Source: Scenedesmus sp. ARA3 (lineage: Eukaryota; Chlorophyta; Chlorophyceae; Sphaeropleales; Scenedesmaceae). Taken from it: 64,000 nt of DNA. The notes under the pieces are model-generated. The model worked only from the letters and a program-made list of their open reading frames with translations. It did no database searches and was not told the origin of the DNA. The translations under genes were made by a program, and so were the position numbers. Each line of letters opens with the position of its first letter. The first letter of the stretch is position 1. Location: contig RWJK01001243.1 of assembly GCA_004335835.1 (NCBI GenBank), positions 229,515 to 293,514 on the forward strand. The letters run 5' to 3'. Of this stretch, positions 38,929-52,892 are shown piece after piece.

Positions 38929-40769
38929 TTAGGGGCCAGGCCTGGTAGCCTTCCTCTTTGCTGGAATGCATTCCACGTTGTTTGTCCACACGCCAGCAGT
39001 GCAGTAGGCCTCTGCAGCAGGGCGGCGCAAATCGAAAGCAACACAAGTGCAGCGCCCGGCGGTACACAAGCGTCAGGTACTGCACAGGTGACACTCTAGC
39101 CTCGTGTGTGAGCGGGGGAAGGCTGCACACAAGTGCAGGAGCGCTTTCAACAGCGACGCTTCATCATGCCATGCTCAGAGATACAGCGGCGGGCCTCCGC
39201 AGCTTTCTTAAACTTGTGTGCATCACCGCATTCTCAATGCATGCAGTGATGCAGCCGGCAATTGCAGCAGCAGAGCAGGCAGTGGCCTGTAATTTTGCTT
39301 TGGAAACACGCAAGTGTGGCTGTCTTCGGCGGCACCCACCAGCAATGGAGCCGTCAGCGTTGAAGCCGTCTGCGCATGTTGTAGCGCAAACCTCACCATC
39401 TGCCATACCAGCACACTCCTCAGGCCACCTGCGGTACGCCAGTACATAGATAGCATGCAGGTCACACGTCAAGAGGCCACGTCACTGTTGGTGCTGCACC
39501 ACACCTTGCCGCAGTTCATGCTAATGCTGCTCTTTGGGCAGATGCTGTTCGTGTGGGTTGGCACCAGCTGCTCAGCTTCTGCATCTGCTTCTAAAGTTGA
39601 CCCCTGCTTGTTCACACAAGGAACCAACAGCTAGCAATCACCATGGACAAGAGGGGGGCTCCTGGTCCAGCATGGCTTACAGGTGCGCAGCTGTGCATTT
39701 ACCATGTCTAAAACTGTCATTTTTTGCCACGAATGCAGCACACGCATGCAAGGAGTGGCAGCAGGCACGTTCAGACTCACGCGTTGGCATTGCTTGCTGT
39801 TGCATCCTCAGGAAGGTCCTCGCATGCTGCAAAGTCACCGCCACCGCCACCGCCACCATCGCTGCAGATGTCAGCAGCAAAGCCATCAGACACAACGAGT
39901 TGATTACTGCTCGGCTGTAGCAGGTTCGTGCTTTTGACTAGCACTATGCTTAAGAAGTTTGAGCTTCTGTGCAGTGCAAGTGTAGCGTCGGCCGTCGCAA
40001 CAGCCTGATATGCAAGAATGCACTATAAGGTGCTGTTGGGAATGCTTAGCACCACCCAGACAGTGCGTGACACTAGTAGCAACAACTGACAATATACCTA
40101 CGTTACCAACAACTGTCAGTAACACTAGTTGTTTGTAATAGAGTAATACTGACACTAACAACTCACCAGGTGCCAGACACGCTCCAGCCAGCACCATCAG
40201 CCTGGCAGACAGCGTCCACGGTTGTGCCAGAGCCGTCAGCGCACTCTGCAGCAACAAGCGAGCACAGCAGTACCTTGTATCAGGGACGAACCTCATACAG
40301 TACATGCACAGTCACACACCTTCACCTTGTCACTGCCGGTCCCTGTCAATAAGTAAGAGGCAGAGGTGTTATGGAAAAAAAACAGGAAGAGAGGGAGAGG
40401 ACGAGAGAGAGCAGCCACGCGGAATCCTGCGTCACATGTGCTTCCATCCTTGGGCCGCGCATACACCGCCTATAAGGCAGCCGCCCAGCAACCTGGTTGA
40501 TGAAGCATCCCATCTTAAACTTCACTGCAAACCCAACCAATTCCTGCAGTCAGCATTGCAGCATTTCAGCAGCGTGTGCAAATGAAGGAGACTCAGACAA
40601 ACTGGCACTTTACAGAATGCTGCCAGGGAAGCCACTCACCGGCCACGCAGGCGTCCTCGACAGCACCGTCTGTGCAGGGTGCACCATTCTGGTTCTCAGT
40701 GAAGTCGTTGGCACCCTCTGGTGCAGTAGGGGTACCAGGGCAGGCAGCACCAGCAGCGCTGCAGGGATC

Positions 40770-40804
<35 letters not shown>

Positions 40805-43800
40805 CAGTGTCACAGGTTGCAGGTGGCGTGATTGGCAAGTGCTGTGTTGCTTTGGCTGGGCCGGGTCAAAGCTGGATGTGCTTGTTGTGGATTGCTATGG
40901 CTGGCTGACGCATCAGCACACACTAAAGAAGCCAGGCACGTTGCAGACTTCCTTCACAAGCTTCCTGCAAGTCGACAGTTGCACGACTGCGCAGAGAGAC
41001 CGCACCATGTAGCTGCAAAACCGCCACCTGGAAGTTCAAAATTGTATGTTTTGTCACTCACCATTCGCCGGTGATGGTGTACTTGCCATTGTTGCCGCAG
41101 GTGGCAGTGATGGAGTCGCCGTTGGCGCAGACGCCTGCAAGCACAGCAGCAATGAGGCACCACATGGTGAACAAATACTCAAAGCGGCACCAAGGCAGTT
41201 GTATGGCGCGGTGAGAGCAGCAGGGCTAGCTTAGGTGTGCTGCGACTGCAGTGCATAAGGGCTGCAGTAATAGCAGCAACAGAACAGTTGATGCACACAC
41301 TCGCGGCAGCAAGATCTCTAAGTGCAGCAATGCTAGCTGATTGGGCTGCGGCTGCATTACACAAGGGCTGCAATGGCGTCAGAAACACAGCAGGCTGTGC
41401 TCAAACCCACCATCGCAGGTCTGGCCAGCCTTCAGGTCAGCGCATGCAGAGAAGCTGCAGGCAGGAATACAGCACAGAAAAGAGTCAGCTTGTCTCAAAA
41501 GAGATGCTGGACCACAACACATTGCCGAAGCAGGGGAGGGCCGACAGCTGATTCGGACATGAGGCAGGGGCACCTTGCAGAGCTACAACAGACAGGTACA
41601 GGAGCTGCACATGGTGGGTGCATTGCTGAGATGTTGCGCACTAGTCTCTTAGGTCAAAGCAAACCCTGTCGGCGGCTGGTGCACGTGTAGCATGCACAGC
41701 TGGCAATGCATTGTATCTGTTGCGCGGCTGCCTCCCTGCAGTAGAAGATACGTTATCTCATGGCACAGCAAGTCACAGGCAGCAACAGGCTGCAGCAACA
41801 CACCAACCGCATAGCAGAATGCCACAAGTAGCAAGCTTCACTCACTCGGCATTTGCAGAGTCAGGGGAGCCGGAGCAAGTGGCAGCAGCAGCCTTGCAGG
41901 TGTTGCTGACCACCCAGCTGCCGGTAGCGGCATTGCAGGTGGCAGTGACAGCACCATCGAAGCCGGCAGCGCAGGTGGCTGCAGGGGAGGTAGGGACATA
42001 AGAAAGAAGAAAAAGAAAGTGCAGGCACATCAGGCAGTTAGCAGTCCATTGCCTGGCCAAAGCAAAGGGGGTGACCTGAACCACAAACACAGGTCCAGCA
42101 TTGCTTGCAAGGTGCACAGCTATGCACTTGCCTTGTTTCTTTGCAGTCCAGCGCAGCGTAGTAGCATCGTATTGCACAGCAGGCACAGCGCAGCACAAAC
42201 AGCAGACATGATCTGTACACGGCGTGGATGCTCGCCTGGACTTGTCAGGATTTTGCTGTGCTGCCAGCCTCAATCAGCCGCTACAGAACACTGTGTCACA
42301 CTTAGCACTCACATGTGCAGGTCTTGCCATCGCTGCCGTCAGCGCAGTCTGTGAAGGCGTTGGCGTTGGGGCCAGCGTTGGGACTGCCCTTGCAAGCAGC
42401 AGCAGAAGCCACGCATGCGCCATTCAGCTGCCACACACCGCCAGCAGTGCACTTGGCAGTCAGGCTGGAGCCAGGTGTCTGTGGCTGAAAGCCAGCAGCG
42501 CAGGTGGTGGTGCAGAACTTGTTGGGACGCAGGTTCTTGCACTTGGCGGGGTTCCAGGGGTTGGCGTTGGTGATGGCGGGGGGCGCCTGGACGCAGCGGG
42601 ACACGGGCTGGCCGGAAGGTGTGCAGCCAGCACCCATGGAGGAGATGGGGCCACCAGTAGAGGAGGTGCCTGGGGTGGGAGAGAGGCCCAGCAGCAGCAG
42701 CAGCAGCAGCAGGGGTTTGCGTGAGAAGACAATGTGGTGTTGGAGGGCAGTGATTGAAGCAGCGGCAGGCATTACGTGCATCACAGGTGCTGTGTGGTGA
42801 AGCAGCCAGCAACACACGGAACAAGGGCAAGCAGCATTGGTGCGCAGTGGTGTGATGAACATAAGCCGTGCATAATAAAGATCTTCTGTATCTGCTGCTG
42901 ACCTCTTGCAGCTGCAGCAGCGGCAGCAGAGTGCAGCTATGCCCCAGACCATTGTGGGTCGGCCTGCAGCACACCAACACAACAAACGTGCCAGCACATC
43001 AAAGGACACATGCAACAGAACCACACTTCAAAAGCGGGACACCCTGGTGGTCGCGGCAGAGCCAGCGCAGGGTTCACCTGCACGGCACACTAAGCACGTG
43101 CGGTAGCCCACGCAGCAGATGCGTTGCCCTAAGACAAGCAGCGGCAACAAACACGCAGCAAGCAGGAGCAGCCGAAACAGGCCCACATCTCACCTGCAGG
43201 GCATGCGAAGCACTTGCAGTAGCCCACGCTGCTGACTGGGATGCTTCCCTGGCAGGTCTTGGTGGGGTAGTAGGTCTGGGTGCAGAAGCCGGGCTTGTTG
43301 ATGTACCAAGTCTTCAGGGAGACAGCGGGGCCTGGCCTGCCGTTAGCAGCAGTGCTGCGCACGGTGCTCTTGGTGATGGTGCCAGACTTGGACAGGGTCC
43401 ATGAAGGGCAGGAGTGAGGGGGGTAATAGGGGTAGCCGGCAGTGGGGGGCTGCACATAGCTGCCAAAGCCAGCAGCGCAACCTGCAGGAGTGGGTGGGGT
43501 GGGATGCAGAAGGAAGGGCAGCAGCAGCAAGGGAGAGTGAGGGTGAGGGGCAGATGGGGCGCAGTTTTGGGGGCTGTGAGTGCTGATGTGGCACGGGAGC
43601 TGAGTTTTGCTGAGTTTTGCGAACTGCTTATGTTCTGGTGGCTGGCGCAAGTCGACAGGGTTGCAGTGCAGCCAAAGGGCTCAGAGATGCAAGCACAGCT
43701 CAAGAAACACTTGATGCGGCGGCAGAACCACCACAGCTGTATCACACTGCACATGCCGCACAGAGGACACCAGCACCACAGCCGGCACTCACCGCAAGTG

Positions 43801-44395
43801 TTGTCGCTCAGCAGGGCATAGCCATCGGAGCACTTGGCACAAGTGTAAGGCTTGTAGTCAACGCACTGCACACAGCAGCAGGCACACACAGAAAAAAAGC
43901 AGGGAAGTCAGGCAGCAGCAACACATGGTGCAGCAGGAGGCAACAGTTCAGCAGGTGGTCGCAGCAATGTGTCTCAAGCAGCTGCATCTGCCGTTTTACG
44001 CATGCTGTCATTCTGTACGTCACTGTTCCAGGAATTTCCAGACGTTGCCCACACAAGAGTGAGTGGCCACCGAACTGCGAACTTTGTGTCCCAAGTCGCT
44101 GACAGCAACCGGCTGCTCTGTAGGCGAACCATCTGGAGCACCAGTCCATCCGCTGCGGTGATGTGCTGCTGTTGCGTGCGGACCACTGCGCATGCCGCTG
44201 CCTGCTGCGTCTGCGGGTAGGCCGGCCACCGAGCGAATTTACTGCCTGCACCCATCCGCGGCCCATACGCACTTCATCACAGCCAGGAGCGTAGCACTTG
44301 TTCTTGAACAGAACTTGGTGGTACCAGGGGGCGAATGTGGCTGATGCTGTAGATGCTACAGCCAGCAATGCCAGCATACACAGGACGACCTTCAT
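38929..44395 (-). CDS. Secreted modular Cys-rich protein, tandem copy B
   Basis: Model (minus): 44395-44273, 43865-43793, 43481-43194, 42669-42313, 41978-41846, 41454-41411, 41134-41062, 40758-40640, 40245-40167, 39861-39781, 39428-39340, 39011-38929; 513 aa, all phases closing. Signal peptide MKVVLCMLALLAVASTASA. Then CVDYKPYTCAKCSDGYALL, the GYPYYPPHSCPSW and KTCQGSIPVSSVGYCKC block, repeated disulfide modules (TCAAGFDGAVTATCNA; CANGDSITATCG; ECADGSGTTVDAVC), a poly-Gly hinge (DGGGGGGGDF) and a basic end, IPAKRKATRPGP. It is paralogous to copy A along its whole length. The first three and the block module are most similar, and the middle modules (exons 6-9) have diverged most. It is likely extracellular; function unknown. 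Exons 1, 2, 4, 5, 11 and 12 have exactly the same lengths as in copy A. Confidence 0.75.
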
Positions 44396-46073
44396 TTTGC
44401 AAGATGACCTGCAACAAAAAAATAAGACGCATGTAATTGATGTTCGTGGCCATCAGGCGGCTGATGAGAGGCCACACGGCGGATCCCGCATTGTAAGATC
44501 ATCGCTGCGCTGTTCCAGTACAGACTGAAGTGAGGGGCGCTCATACTTCACTGGAAATGGTGCGCAAATAACTTATTTACTTATCATTATTTGACTGTGC
44601 AAATGCTACGAAGCTGCTTGCCTGTGGAGTTGGGACGGATGAGATGGACGTTTCAACCGAGTCTGAACCTGGCTGCTTGTGGACAGCCGAAGACTGCTAG
44701 TCGCTCTAGAGCGACAGCTTGAGCTTTTATGGCCCCTTCAGCAGCCGGCCGGGTCACCAGCGTGTTATAACCAGCTCAAGTCAGCTCAAGCATACGTGCT
44801 GGACGGAAAGCACGATTTATCAAACTATGCGCAATACAATTGCAAATGCTTTGTCTTGAGACAGCTGCAAACGCCTATCGTCGGACCAATGGTTGGTGCT
44901 GGTGACCTGACTGCGGGTGACCAGATCGAGAATGATCCACACCCACAATATTACCTTGTCAACTATTACTGTAAATGATTTTTGCGTAGTCATCTGTAGT
45001 TGCCGAGCATGATCGGTTGTGTGCCACGTACTTCGTATGTTTTGCAGGGGCTGTCACCTGCCAGAAAAGACAGAATGGGGACTGCCTGGCGATTGAACTG
45101 CAAGCTCTTCTCAAATACAATCATTATCTAATACAATCAGTGTCGCCTATAGTGTATGACGTGTCCAGTCACCCGCCCGTTGTCACCTGTTCCTGCAGCT
45201 CCCTGTCGAGTGGGAGCGTAGCACTCCCGCCCCTCGGCTGTCCACCGTGGAGTTCCTGCCATCCGGTTAGAAGTCACACGCATCCAAGCACGCATTTCTT
45301 GGCACGAACGGTGGTTCACGGTCGAGCGACGACAACAGCTCCAATGTCACCGTGACCAGTAGCGATCAGTTGGCACAGCGCCTGTCAAGATTGATTTTGA
45401 ACAAGAAATTTGCATGTTGGTAGCTCGAGAGAGAGGCTTGTTACAGGAGAAGGCAAGCTATGGTAGCTCAGCCGACGCTCAAGTTACGACTAAACGACCC
45501 ACATCAAGACCACGGGTAAGCGGGTTTGAAACGCCTTCAGTGGCATAAAAGAGTGCTATTTGCGGCATTTTAGGACTTGTAGCTCAAGCCCAATTTGCAC
45601 ATCGCAGCGAGTGGTGCTAGTGCGTGATCTACTTGCCAGTGTGCATGCTCCACCACGTGGTGGGGTTGCTGACGTGTCACAAGCACAGAAGTTTTGGGGT
45701 CACTGGCGGTCAGCCTGCTTCCATTGAAGGTTGCCCTACAAACACGACATGCTCTTGCAATCACTGCTGCAAGATGACAGTGCACTTGTTGCTGGTGCCT
45801 ACTTGCACTGACAGGCAGTACAGTACTGCAGTTGGGCTGCCTAAACAGGTGATGAGCTCAGCACCCATCACGTGCATCGTCAGCCTAGAACACACAGGCT
45901 GCATGTGCAGCCTTCGTTGCCATTCACACAGGCTTGCCATCATGGCACGTGGTGATGCTGGCATACTGTCCATGACAATGCCCCAAGCAAGCGACTCCAA
46001 GTCACTGCAACGCTTTTCACTGCACACACAGCAACCAACAGTCATAACCCAGACGCGCTTCTGCTGCCTTGCA
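44396..46073. other. Intergenic region between Cys-rich copy B and the NOMO gene
   Basis: About 1.7 kb with lower triplet-repeat content than the neighbours. It should contain the promoter of copy B and the 3' UTR of NOMO. I see no supported exon, RNA gene or repeat. Confidence 0.4.
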
Positions 46074-49000
46074 TCATGCTCTCCGTGCCCTGCTGCGTGC
46101 ACCTGCTGCTCCGCGCTGCTTCATACCCATGCCTCGTAACTCATTGTCGTCCAGCCATTCAGAATCATCTGCTGCGCCTGCTGCAGCCGCGCCATCCCCT
46201 GCGGGCAGCGGCGCAGCTGCTGCTGCTGCAACAGCAGCTGCACGGCTCGCAGCAGACGCCGCTGCTGATCGGCCGCCATTATTGCCTTGCCGACCCGTAC
46301 CAGCTCCACCACTACTGCTGGCATTAGCCACACCATTGCCAGTACTACTAGTAGATGCTCCAGTAGATGCTGATACAGCAGAGCGGAGCTGCAGGATGTC
46401 TATGATAGCAGGCTTGAAGACAGTGACCGAGCCAGCCGCCAGCAGCAGCAGCACCAGCACAGGCGCCTTCCAATCGAGGCCCTCATCGGACAGCTGCACG
46501 CCTGCTGCTGTGCTGCTTGTGGAACTTGAGACAGGTGCTGCTGTGTATGGCAGCACTCCCAGGTGGATGTCTTTGGCAGGGACCTGGCAGGAACATGCAG
46601 AGGGTGCATTTGTGAAAATGGCGAGGGCAGGCGAGGCCAGGGCAGCGAACGAGGGACGCAAGGAGTGAGCAGACAGAGCACTTCAGGCACTGCACATGAT
46701 ATGCTTGCAGCCGATAAAACAGCAGTCTGCAAGCCATGCGTGGCTTGATGCAAGAAATTCACACACTCTAACCCACAGCACACAGCAGCAAGCATCTCCT
46801 TGAAGTGTGCGCACTGCAACATATGCAGGGGTGTGCCGTTCAGCATCAGCAACGCCAGCTGCAACCTAGCTGTTCATGCAGCTGCTTGCTGCATCCTGAC
46901 CGCTACCGCTGCTGCTGCTGCCGCCGCTGCTGCTGCATCCCACCTGCACAGGCAGCTCCCAAGGCTCACAGCTCCTGCCCCCAGCAGCAGCAGGGTTGCA
47001 GCTCAGCCGCAGCACAAACGCGCCCGGCTTCAAGCCCCGCATCTCAAAGAACCCTGAGCCGTCAACGGTTGCAGCTGCCACAACTGTCGCCCCTGCAGCA
47101 GAGGGCGTGCCGCTGCCACTGCTGCTGCTGCTGCTGCTGCCAGCTGGCAGGAGTTCTGCTCTGATGGCGCCGCGGAGCTCGGCGGGAAGTTTGAGCGCAG
47201 CGGAGAGCGTTGAGCGGGTTGAGGTGCGGAAAGCGACAAATTTTATGCCAGTGACGTCTGCGCGCTGCAAGTCAACCTGCATGCGAGCATACAGGGCGTG
47301 AGGTATGGTCAGACATGGTCAAAGCAGGGCAGCATATGTACCTACGCTGGTAGCAGGCTCAGTGTGCAGCAGGGGATGTGCGCAGCAGGGTGGGAGACAC
47401 AGAGAGATGTTGGTAGCAGGCAAACAGCATTTGCGTAACAGCACAGCACCTCACCTGTTGAGAAGCTGGGTGTGCGCTGACTACACGCCCATCGAAGTGC
47501 ACACGCAGCTCATATGCAGCGCCAGGCCTGAGGTTGCCGATGCGGTACTGCCCTGCATCATCTGTCACACTACTGTCAAGCACGGCAGCAGCAGCGCCGC
47601 TGCCTTGGCAGGCCTCCACCGCTGCTCCTGCCATTGGGTTGCCGCCCACTGCAAATGCAGCAGCAGGAAAGTGGTAGAATGCACGAGTAAATGACTGCAG
47701 CACGGCACAAAAGGATCAAGCCCGACTAAGAACCAGACCAAGGCGGGTTCTGTTTGGCAGCTGTTTGGGCTGATGCTGTATTTGCTAACGCTGATGTTGC
47801 GTGGGGATGCCTGCTAAGCGTTACCTGCCTGGTCAGTTTGTACAGCTGACGATGCCAAGCACAGCAGCAATTACAAAGGGCATGGTGCTGTGCCATGCAG
47901 CGCACCAGGGCTGTTACCCCTGCAGGAAAAGGTTTATACTAAAACAAACAGGACAGGACCAGGGCCTAAAGCACGTGCCCCAAGCAGACAACGCTCCTCA
48001 CCAGAAGTGACTGTACCGCCGATGCCCCATGCGCTGCGCACAGCTGTCAGCGTCACTGCTGCTGCCTGGCCATCAGCCAGCACCAAATCAGCAACAGGCG
48101 GCTCAAACTGGTGCTCTCGCAGCAGCGGCTTCAGATAGTATGTGCCAGGCTGCAAGTCCTGGAAGGTCAAACTGCTGTCAGGCCCAAGCCTGGCGTTACT
48201 TTTGAAACCACCACTGCCAGACAGAGACAGGAAGACAGCCGAGGGTTGCGTGCCTGCAGGAAGGTCAACCGAGACTACCACAGAGGCCAGCTGCTTTGAT
48301 GTAAAGCGCAGCAGCTGCTGCTGCTCGCTGCTGGCTGCGCTGCCACTGCTTGCAGGAGAGGTTGTGGTGATGCTGGGCGGTGTAATGATGTGGCCGGTCT
48401 TGTTTAGTTGCACGGTGTACTCTGCATCGCTGTAGAGAGGGCCAAGCTGGAAGTTTCCTGCAGCATCTGTGGTGGCCTCTGCTGCCAAATCGCCTGCTGC
48501 GCGGCCTGCTGCTGCTGACGCTGAATGGAAGAAGGCTTTCACCTCAGCACCTGCAAGACATGCAAGGGAAAGGAAGCAGTGCAGGCATTGCATGAGGGCA
48601 GCAGGTGGCATGAGCGGTCAAAGGCAGGCAGCATCAACTGCGTGTCATAAAACGATTGTGCCATGATGGCCCTGCTACCAGCAATGTTGTTGGATGTTAA
48701 CATACACACACGCATGCACACCACGTGCTGTGTGTGCACTCCATGTGCGTTTCATGCACGCAGTAGTCTGCTGCAACAGAAGCCGCTGCCAGCTGGGTAC
48801 AGTTGGGCAGGTGGCGCACCTTCAACAGCGGACTCCACTGATCCAGCAAGCATCCTGCCTGGCTTCGCTTCAAAAGCAGCTATGGCAGGCGGGCACTCCT
48901 TACTAGATGCGTCATGCTTCGAGACTCGACTGCGAGGGTACAGCAGCAGGGAGCTACTGTCTCCCACAGATGGCGTCAGCACAACCGACGCCCCAAGGTC

Positions 49001-49466
49001 AACGGTCAAACTATAGCTGTACACCCCAGGCTTTGCAGCATCAACCGCGACTGCCTTGACCACCTGCGCTGACTCATCTGCAGTTTGACCAGGTGCTGTT
49101 ACTGTTATGCTGACATGCTGCAGGAAGCTGCTGGAAAGGTCTGAACTGCCTGCACTGTCTGCTGCTTCAGCGCTGCTGCCTGTGCCTGCCTGCACCACCA
49201 CCTCCCCAGACATTGCCACTGCTGTTGCTTGCAGGAAGAGAGGCTGCAGTGGCTGCTCAGGGTCAACATTGATGGTGTAGCTGCCCTGACCTGCGCCGAA
49301 AACAAAGCAGCTGTTGGTGGTTACTGCGACCTGGCCTGCTGCGGGGATGCAGATGCTGGTGGTGCTGCCTGGTGCTGCTGTGTGCTGCTGCGAGGAGCCT
49401 GAAAGGGTCAAACTGGTGGCGTGGCTGGCAGTAACCTGCATTGCGGGCAAAAGAACCGGCAGTGTG

Positions 49467-49513
<47 letters not shown>

Positions 49514-52500
49514 CAAAGGGATGGCAAGTGGGTGCAGTATTGGTGAAGCACAGTAGCAGGACAGGGAGGCGTAATACATGAGTTCGGGCTAGTACACGCA
49601 AAGCAGAAACGGCGCGCCTGGACATTGTGGGTAATTGCAAGTGGCTGGCTGGCGACGACTGGCAAGTGTTAACGGGCTGGTACTAATCAAGCAAGCAGGC
49701 AATTCCACAAAGCACAGAAACCAAGTGCTGCCGCAGCGCACCTGTAGTTGGAAGCCTGCTTGCTGCAGCAGGGCCGCCTCTACATCAGATGTCTCCACTG
49801 CCACTTCCACTCCCTGCGCTGCCTGCCAGCACCAGCCAGCTCTTGAGGCAGTCAACATGTAGCGGCCTGGGCTGACCTTGGGCAGCACGTAACGAATGCT
49901 CTTGCCTGCAGGATGGTAAAAAGAAACATGTGCTGGCTGAGTAGCAGTGCAGCCACAGCACAAGCAATAGTGGCTCTGTGCAGGTGCAGGTGCGGCAGGA
50001 AACATATAGGCCGCTTGGATTCGTGCAGTACAGCCTAACTTGCAGGACAGTGTTGCAGCGTGCCACGCAGTTGCTTTCAGGAAACACAGCATATGCTATA
50101 CTTTCGTATCCAGATGCTGCTTCTCTCGGCTCACCTGTACTTTGCTCATCCCTCACAGCCACTTCATCTAGCCGAGCAGATGCAGCAACTTTGCCGTCTG
50201 CTGCACGCAGCAGCAGCTGCACGTCCCCTGGGCAAGGCCCTGCAAGGCACGCCACCTCTCCTGCAACACTTAGCTGCGCCTGACTGAACACCACATTGAC
50301 AACCGGCTGTCCTGCAAGCTGCACATCAACAAAGCTTGGGCTAAACACTAAGCCCTTGGACTTCTCATCTGCAGTGACGTACGGCGCAGCACGGTAGCGC
50401 CCAGGCGGCACCCTTGCAAAGCAAAACTCTCCAGAAGATGCGTCAGCCGTGGTGTGCTGTGATGGGTTGGTGCCATCGCTGCTGACAAGACTAACACGGC
50501 GTGCAGAGCCCTTGAAGCGCTGCTCGCCATGCTCAAGGCGCCCGCACAGCTCCAGGGCTGTGACTGTTATGTCTGGCAGCAGCGCTGCGCTGGGTGTGAT
50601 GTGTACTGCTGTGAGGCTGCTGAAGCTGTGATGCTTCTTTGAGGCAGAGATGTCAACACGGCCCTCCGACATGCGTGCTAAGGAGTACCTGCAGCCAAGG
50701 TGTAGATTGAAAAGGAGATGTAGCACGATACAAGCAGCCACTGATGGTCGACAACATGCAAGCTTAGCAACAGACATGGCGACGACTGTGGCAACAAACA
50801 CAGCAGCGTGCCGATGTCAAGCTGCTGCGCTGGCTGGTGCTTACAGCAGCATATACAGCGCATGCTGGGCAGGGTGCAATGATCCTCGGCTGTACCTCGA
50901 GATAGCCCCACTTGCTATATACACTGCGCACCTCCTGAACTCACCTGCCATTCAAATCAGTTGTTGCCTTGAGCTCCCTGCCTACACGAATCTCCACGCC
51001 AGCAATGCCTTCCCCAGCGCCATCAGCCACCCGACCCTGCACACTGAATCCTGCAACCACAAACGCCTCAGGCGCTGCTGCGTTTCTGTGGCCAACAGAC
51101 ACCTCCTGGCTGTTAGGCTCGATTTCAAACCGGCTGTCAGTATCTGGGTGCGTCGCCTGCAGCGTGTACTGCCCACATGGCACCCCAGGGAAGCTGTACT
51201 GCCCATCTGTACCGCTAATCACTGAGCATAGTGCTGTAGTGCTGAGTGCTGCTTCTAGATTTATCACCTCCACACGTCCTGGGGGGTGGCTAGCGCTGCA
51301 GCCTGCTGCTTCAACATCAGAAGACAGAAGAGTGACCTGAACCCCTGCCACAGGCCCGCTGCGTGATGTGACGCTGCCAGACACGGTGTACCCTGTTACT
51401 GCAAAGGGTTTTGACAGCTGCGTTGTGCCTGGGCCCAGCGTATGTGTCATCTGTGCTGGTTCAAGCTTCCAGTCAGGGTGGGAGGCTGAGATGATGTACT
51501 TGCCAGGTAACAGGGGCCCTGTTAGAAAGCTGCTGTCGCCGACATGCGCTGTGGCTGTTGCTGCTGCTGTTGCGCTGCTGTCTGCTGGCCGCACTGCTAT
51601 GGCGATGCCAGAGTAGGAAGCTGCAGTGGAGGGCAGGGGAGGATGCAAGGCAGAAAAACTTGTCAATTTGTGTTGGCAGGCATTGAGGCAGTGCGCAATG
51701 CACACCGGACCACACCGCGCCGTACAAAAGAAGCCCAAATACAGAGAAGTGTCATGCATGCGCATGTGTGTGCAATCAGCGTTTGATGTACCACCTCATG
51801 TCAAGCCCAGTATCACTGCTGGCAGCACAAAGCACTGTCACCTCAAGCTGTTGACCTGTGCTATGCAGCCGCACAACACAGCCATTGACCAGCCAATTGT
51901 TGGGACATCTGCTTTGCTTGAAGGTGCTTGGTTATGCATATACTTCGGTTCTTCCGAATTCATGAGGCCTAACATACGTCCTTGCACATCTGCTACAGCC
52001 AGACAGCGCTCCACCCCACCTGGTGCCGCCTTGCAGGATGCAGCAGCAGCAGCAGCCTCCACATGCCCGCTCAGCTCAAAGCCAGTCAGCTCAAAGTTGA
52101 CATCCTGCCCGCTGTTGCAGGCCTGGCTGCTGCAGCTGATCTGCACTTCCTGGGGACTGAACACCCAGCCTGGCTGTGCACGCACACGCACCTTGTAGCT
52201 GCCTGCTTCCACTGGCACCTGCACAGTACACGGATGCAGGACATGAAGCCGCAACAGGGTGTTATAAAGTGCAGCAGTCAGAAGCAGCAACCACAGCACG
52301 GGAAGTGAGCGGCATGCAACCTCACACAGTACACGGGCTCCCTGCATGCAGTGCCTGCGGTGCAGGCCATTTGGCAGCAGGTTGGAAAGCATGCGCATGC
52401 AACTAGGCTTTTTAGGGTTCTAGAAGGTGGTTTAAGTAGTGGTAGACAGTCCTGCTGCTGGCTGTCACGGTGCTAGATGAGGAGCCTGCACATGATCTGG

Positions 52501-52892
52501 ACACTGGACATGGTGGTTGCTGTGAAAAATGAGCTTTTTTTGCTGTCAGGACCATTTCAAGCCACAGTCTTTCATAGCTCTCAAAGTGTATACAGGAGAC
52601 ATTGCATTATGCAAGCACTTACAAAGTAGTAGCCATTGGGTGAGCAGTCGCCCTCGCTTTTCTTCACACCCTGAGGGCTCAGCAGCTGCACCTGGACTGA
52701 GGAGAGGTCCACACTGTCCACCCCAACCTCCTTGAGAGCAGCCTGCATCTGCGATGAAACGCTCACAAAGCCTCCACAACTTATTACATCGTTTTGCGCT
52801 GTAGCAGCATGCGAAAGGAGCCAGATGGCCACCAAGAGCAGTGGGAGGGTCATGGGCAGTAAGCCCCAAGGTCTTCTGGTGCGATGCTCCAT
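46074..52892 (-). CDS. NOMO: NOMO (nodal modulator) homologue, ER membrane protein
   Basis: Model (minus): 52892-52623, 52218-51978, 51620-50945, 50688-50135, 49905-49742, 49435-48820, 48550-48002, 47648-47455, 47276-46944, 46583-46074; 1368 aa, all phases closing. It has a signal peptide (LLLVAIWLLSHAATA) and then a chain of beta-sandwich (carboxypeptidase-regulatory/Ig-like) repeats. Blocks typical of NOMO include DVISCGGFVSVSS, CSPNGYYF, FAVTGYTVSGSVTSRSGPV, GFSVQGRV, KVSPGRYMLTASRAGWCW, FLSLSGSGGFKSNARLG and LQPGTYYLKPLLREHQFEP. A single C-terminal transmembrane helix (about 1239-1255, APVLVLLLLAAGSVTVF) is followed by a short Ala/Ser-rich cytosolic tail ending in basic residues. NOMO is known as the lumenal scaffold of the BOS complex, which works with the Sec61 translocon in multipass membrane protein insertion. 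It is slightly longer than animal NOMO (about 1200 aa), mainly through Ser/Ala linkers. Confidence 0.92.
49464..49514. repeat. (GGCA)n tetranucleotide microsatellite in a NOMO intron
   Basis: About 12 units of CAGG lie 30 bp upstream (minus sense) of the exon 6 acceptor at 49435. It gives a Leu-Pro-Ala-Cys periodic translation that is not a real protein. Confidence 0.9.

Noticed and set aside
49408..49665. Leu-Pro-Ala-Cys repeat frame
   Set aside because: Translation of the (GGCA)n microsatellite in a NOMO intron.
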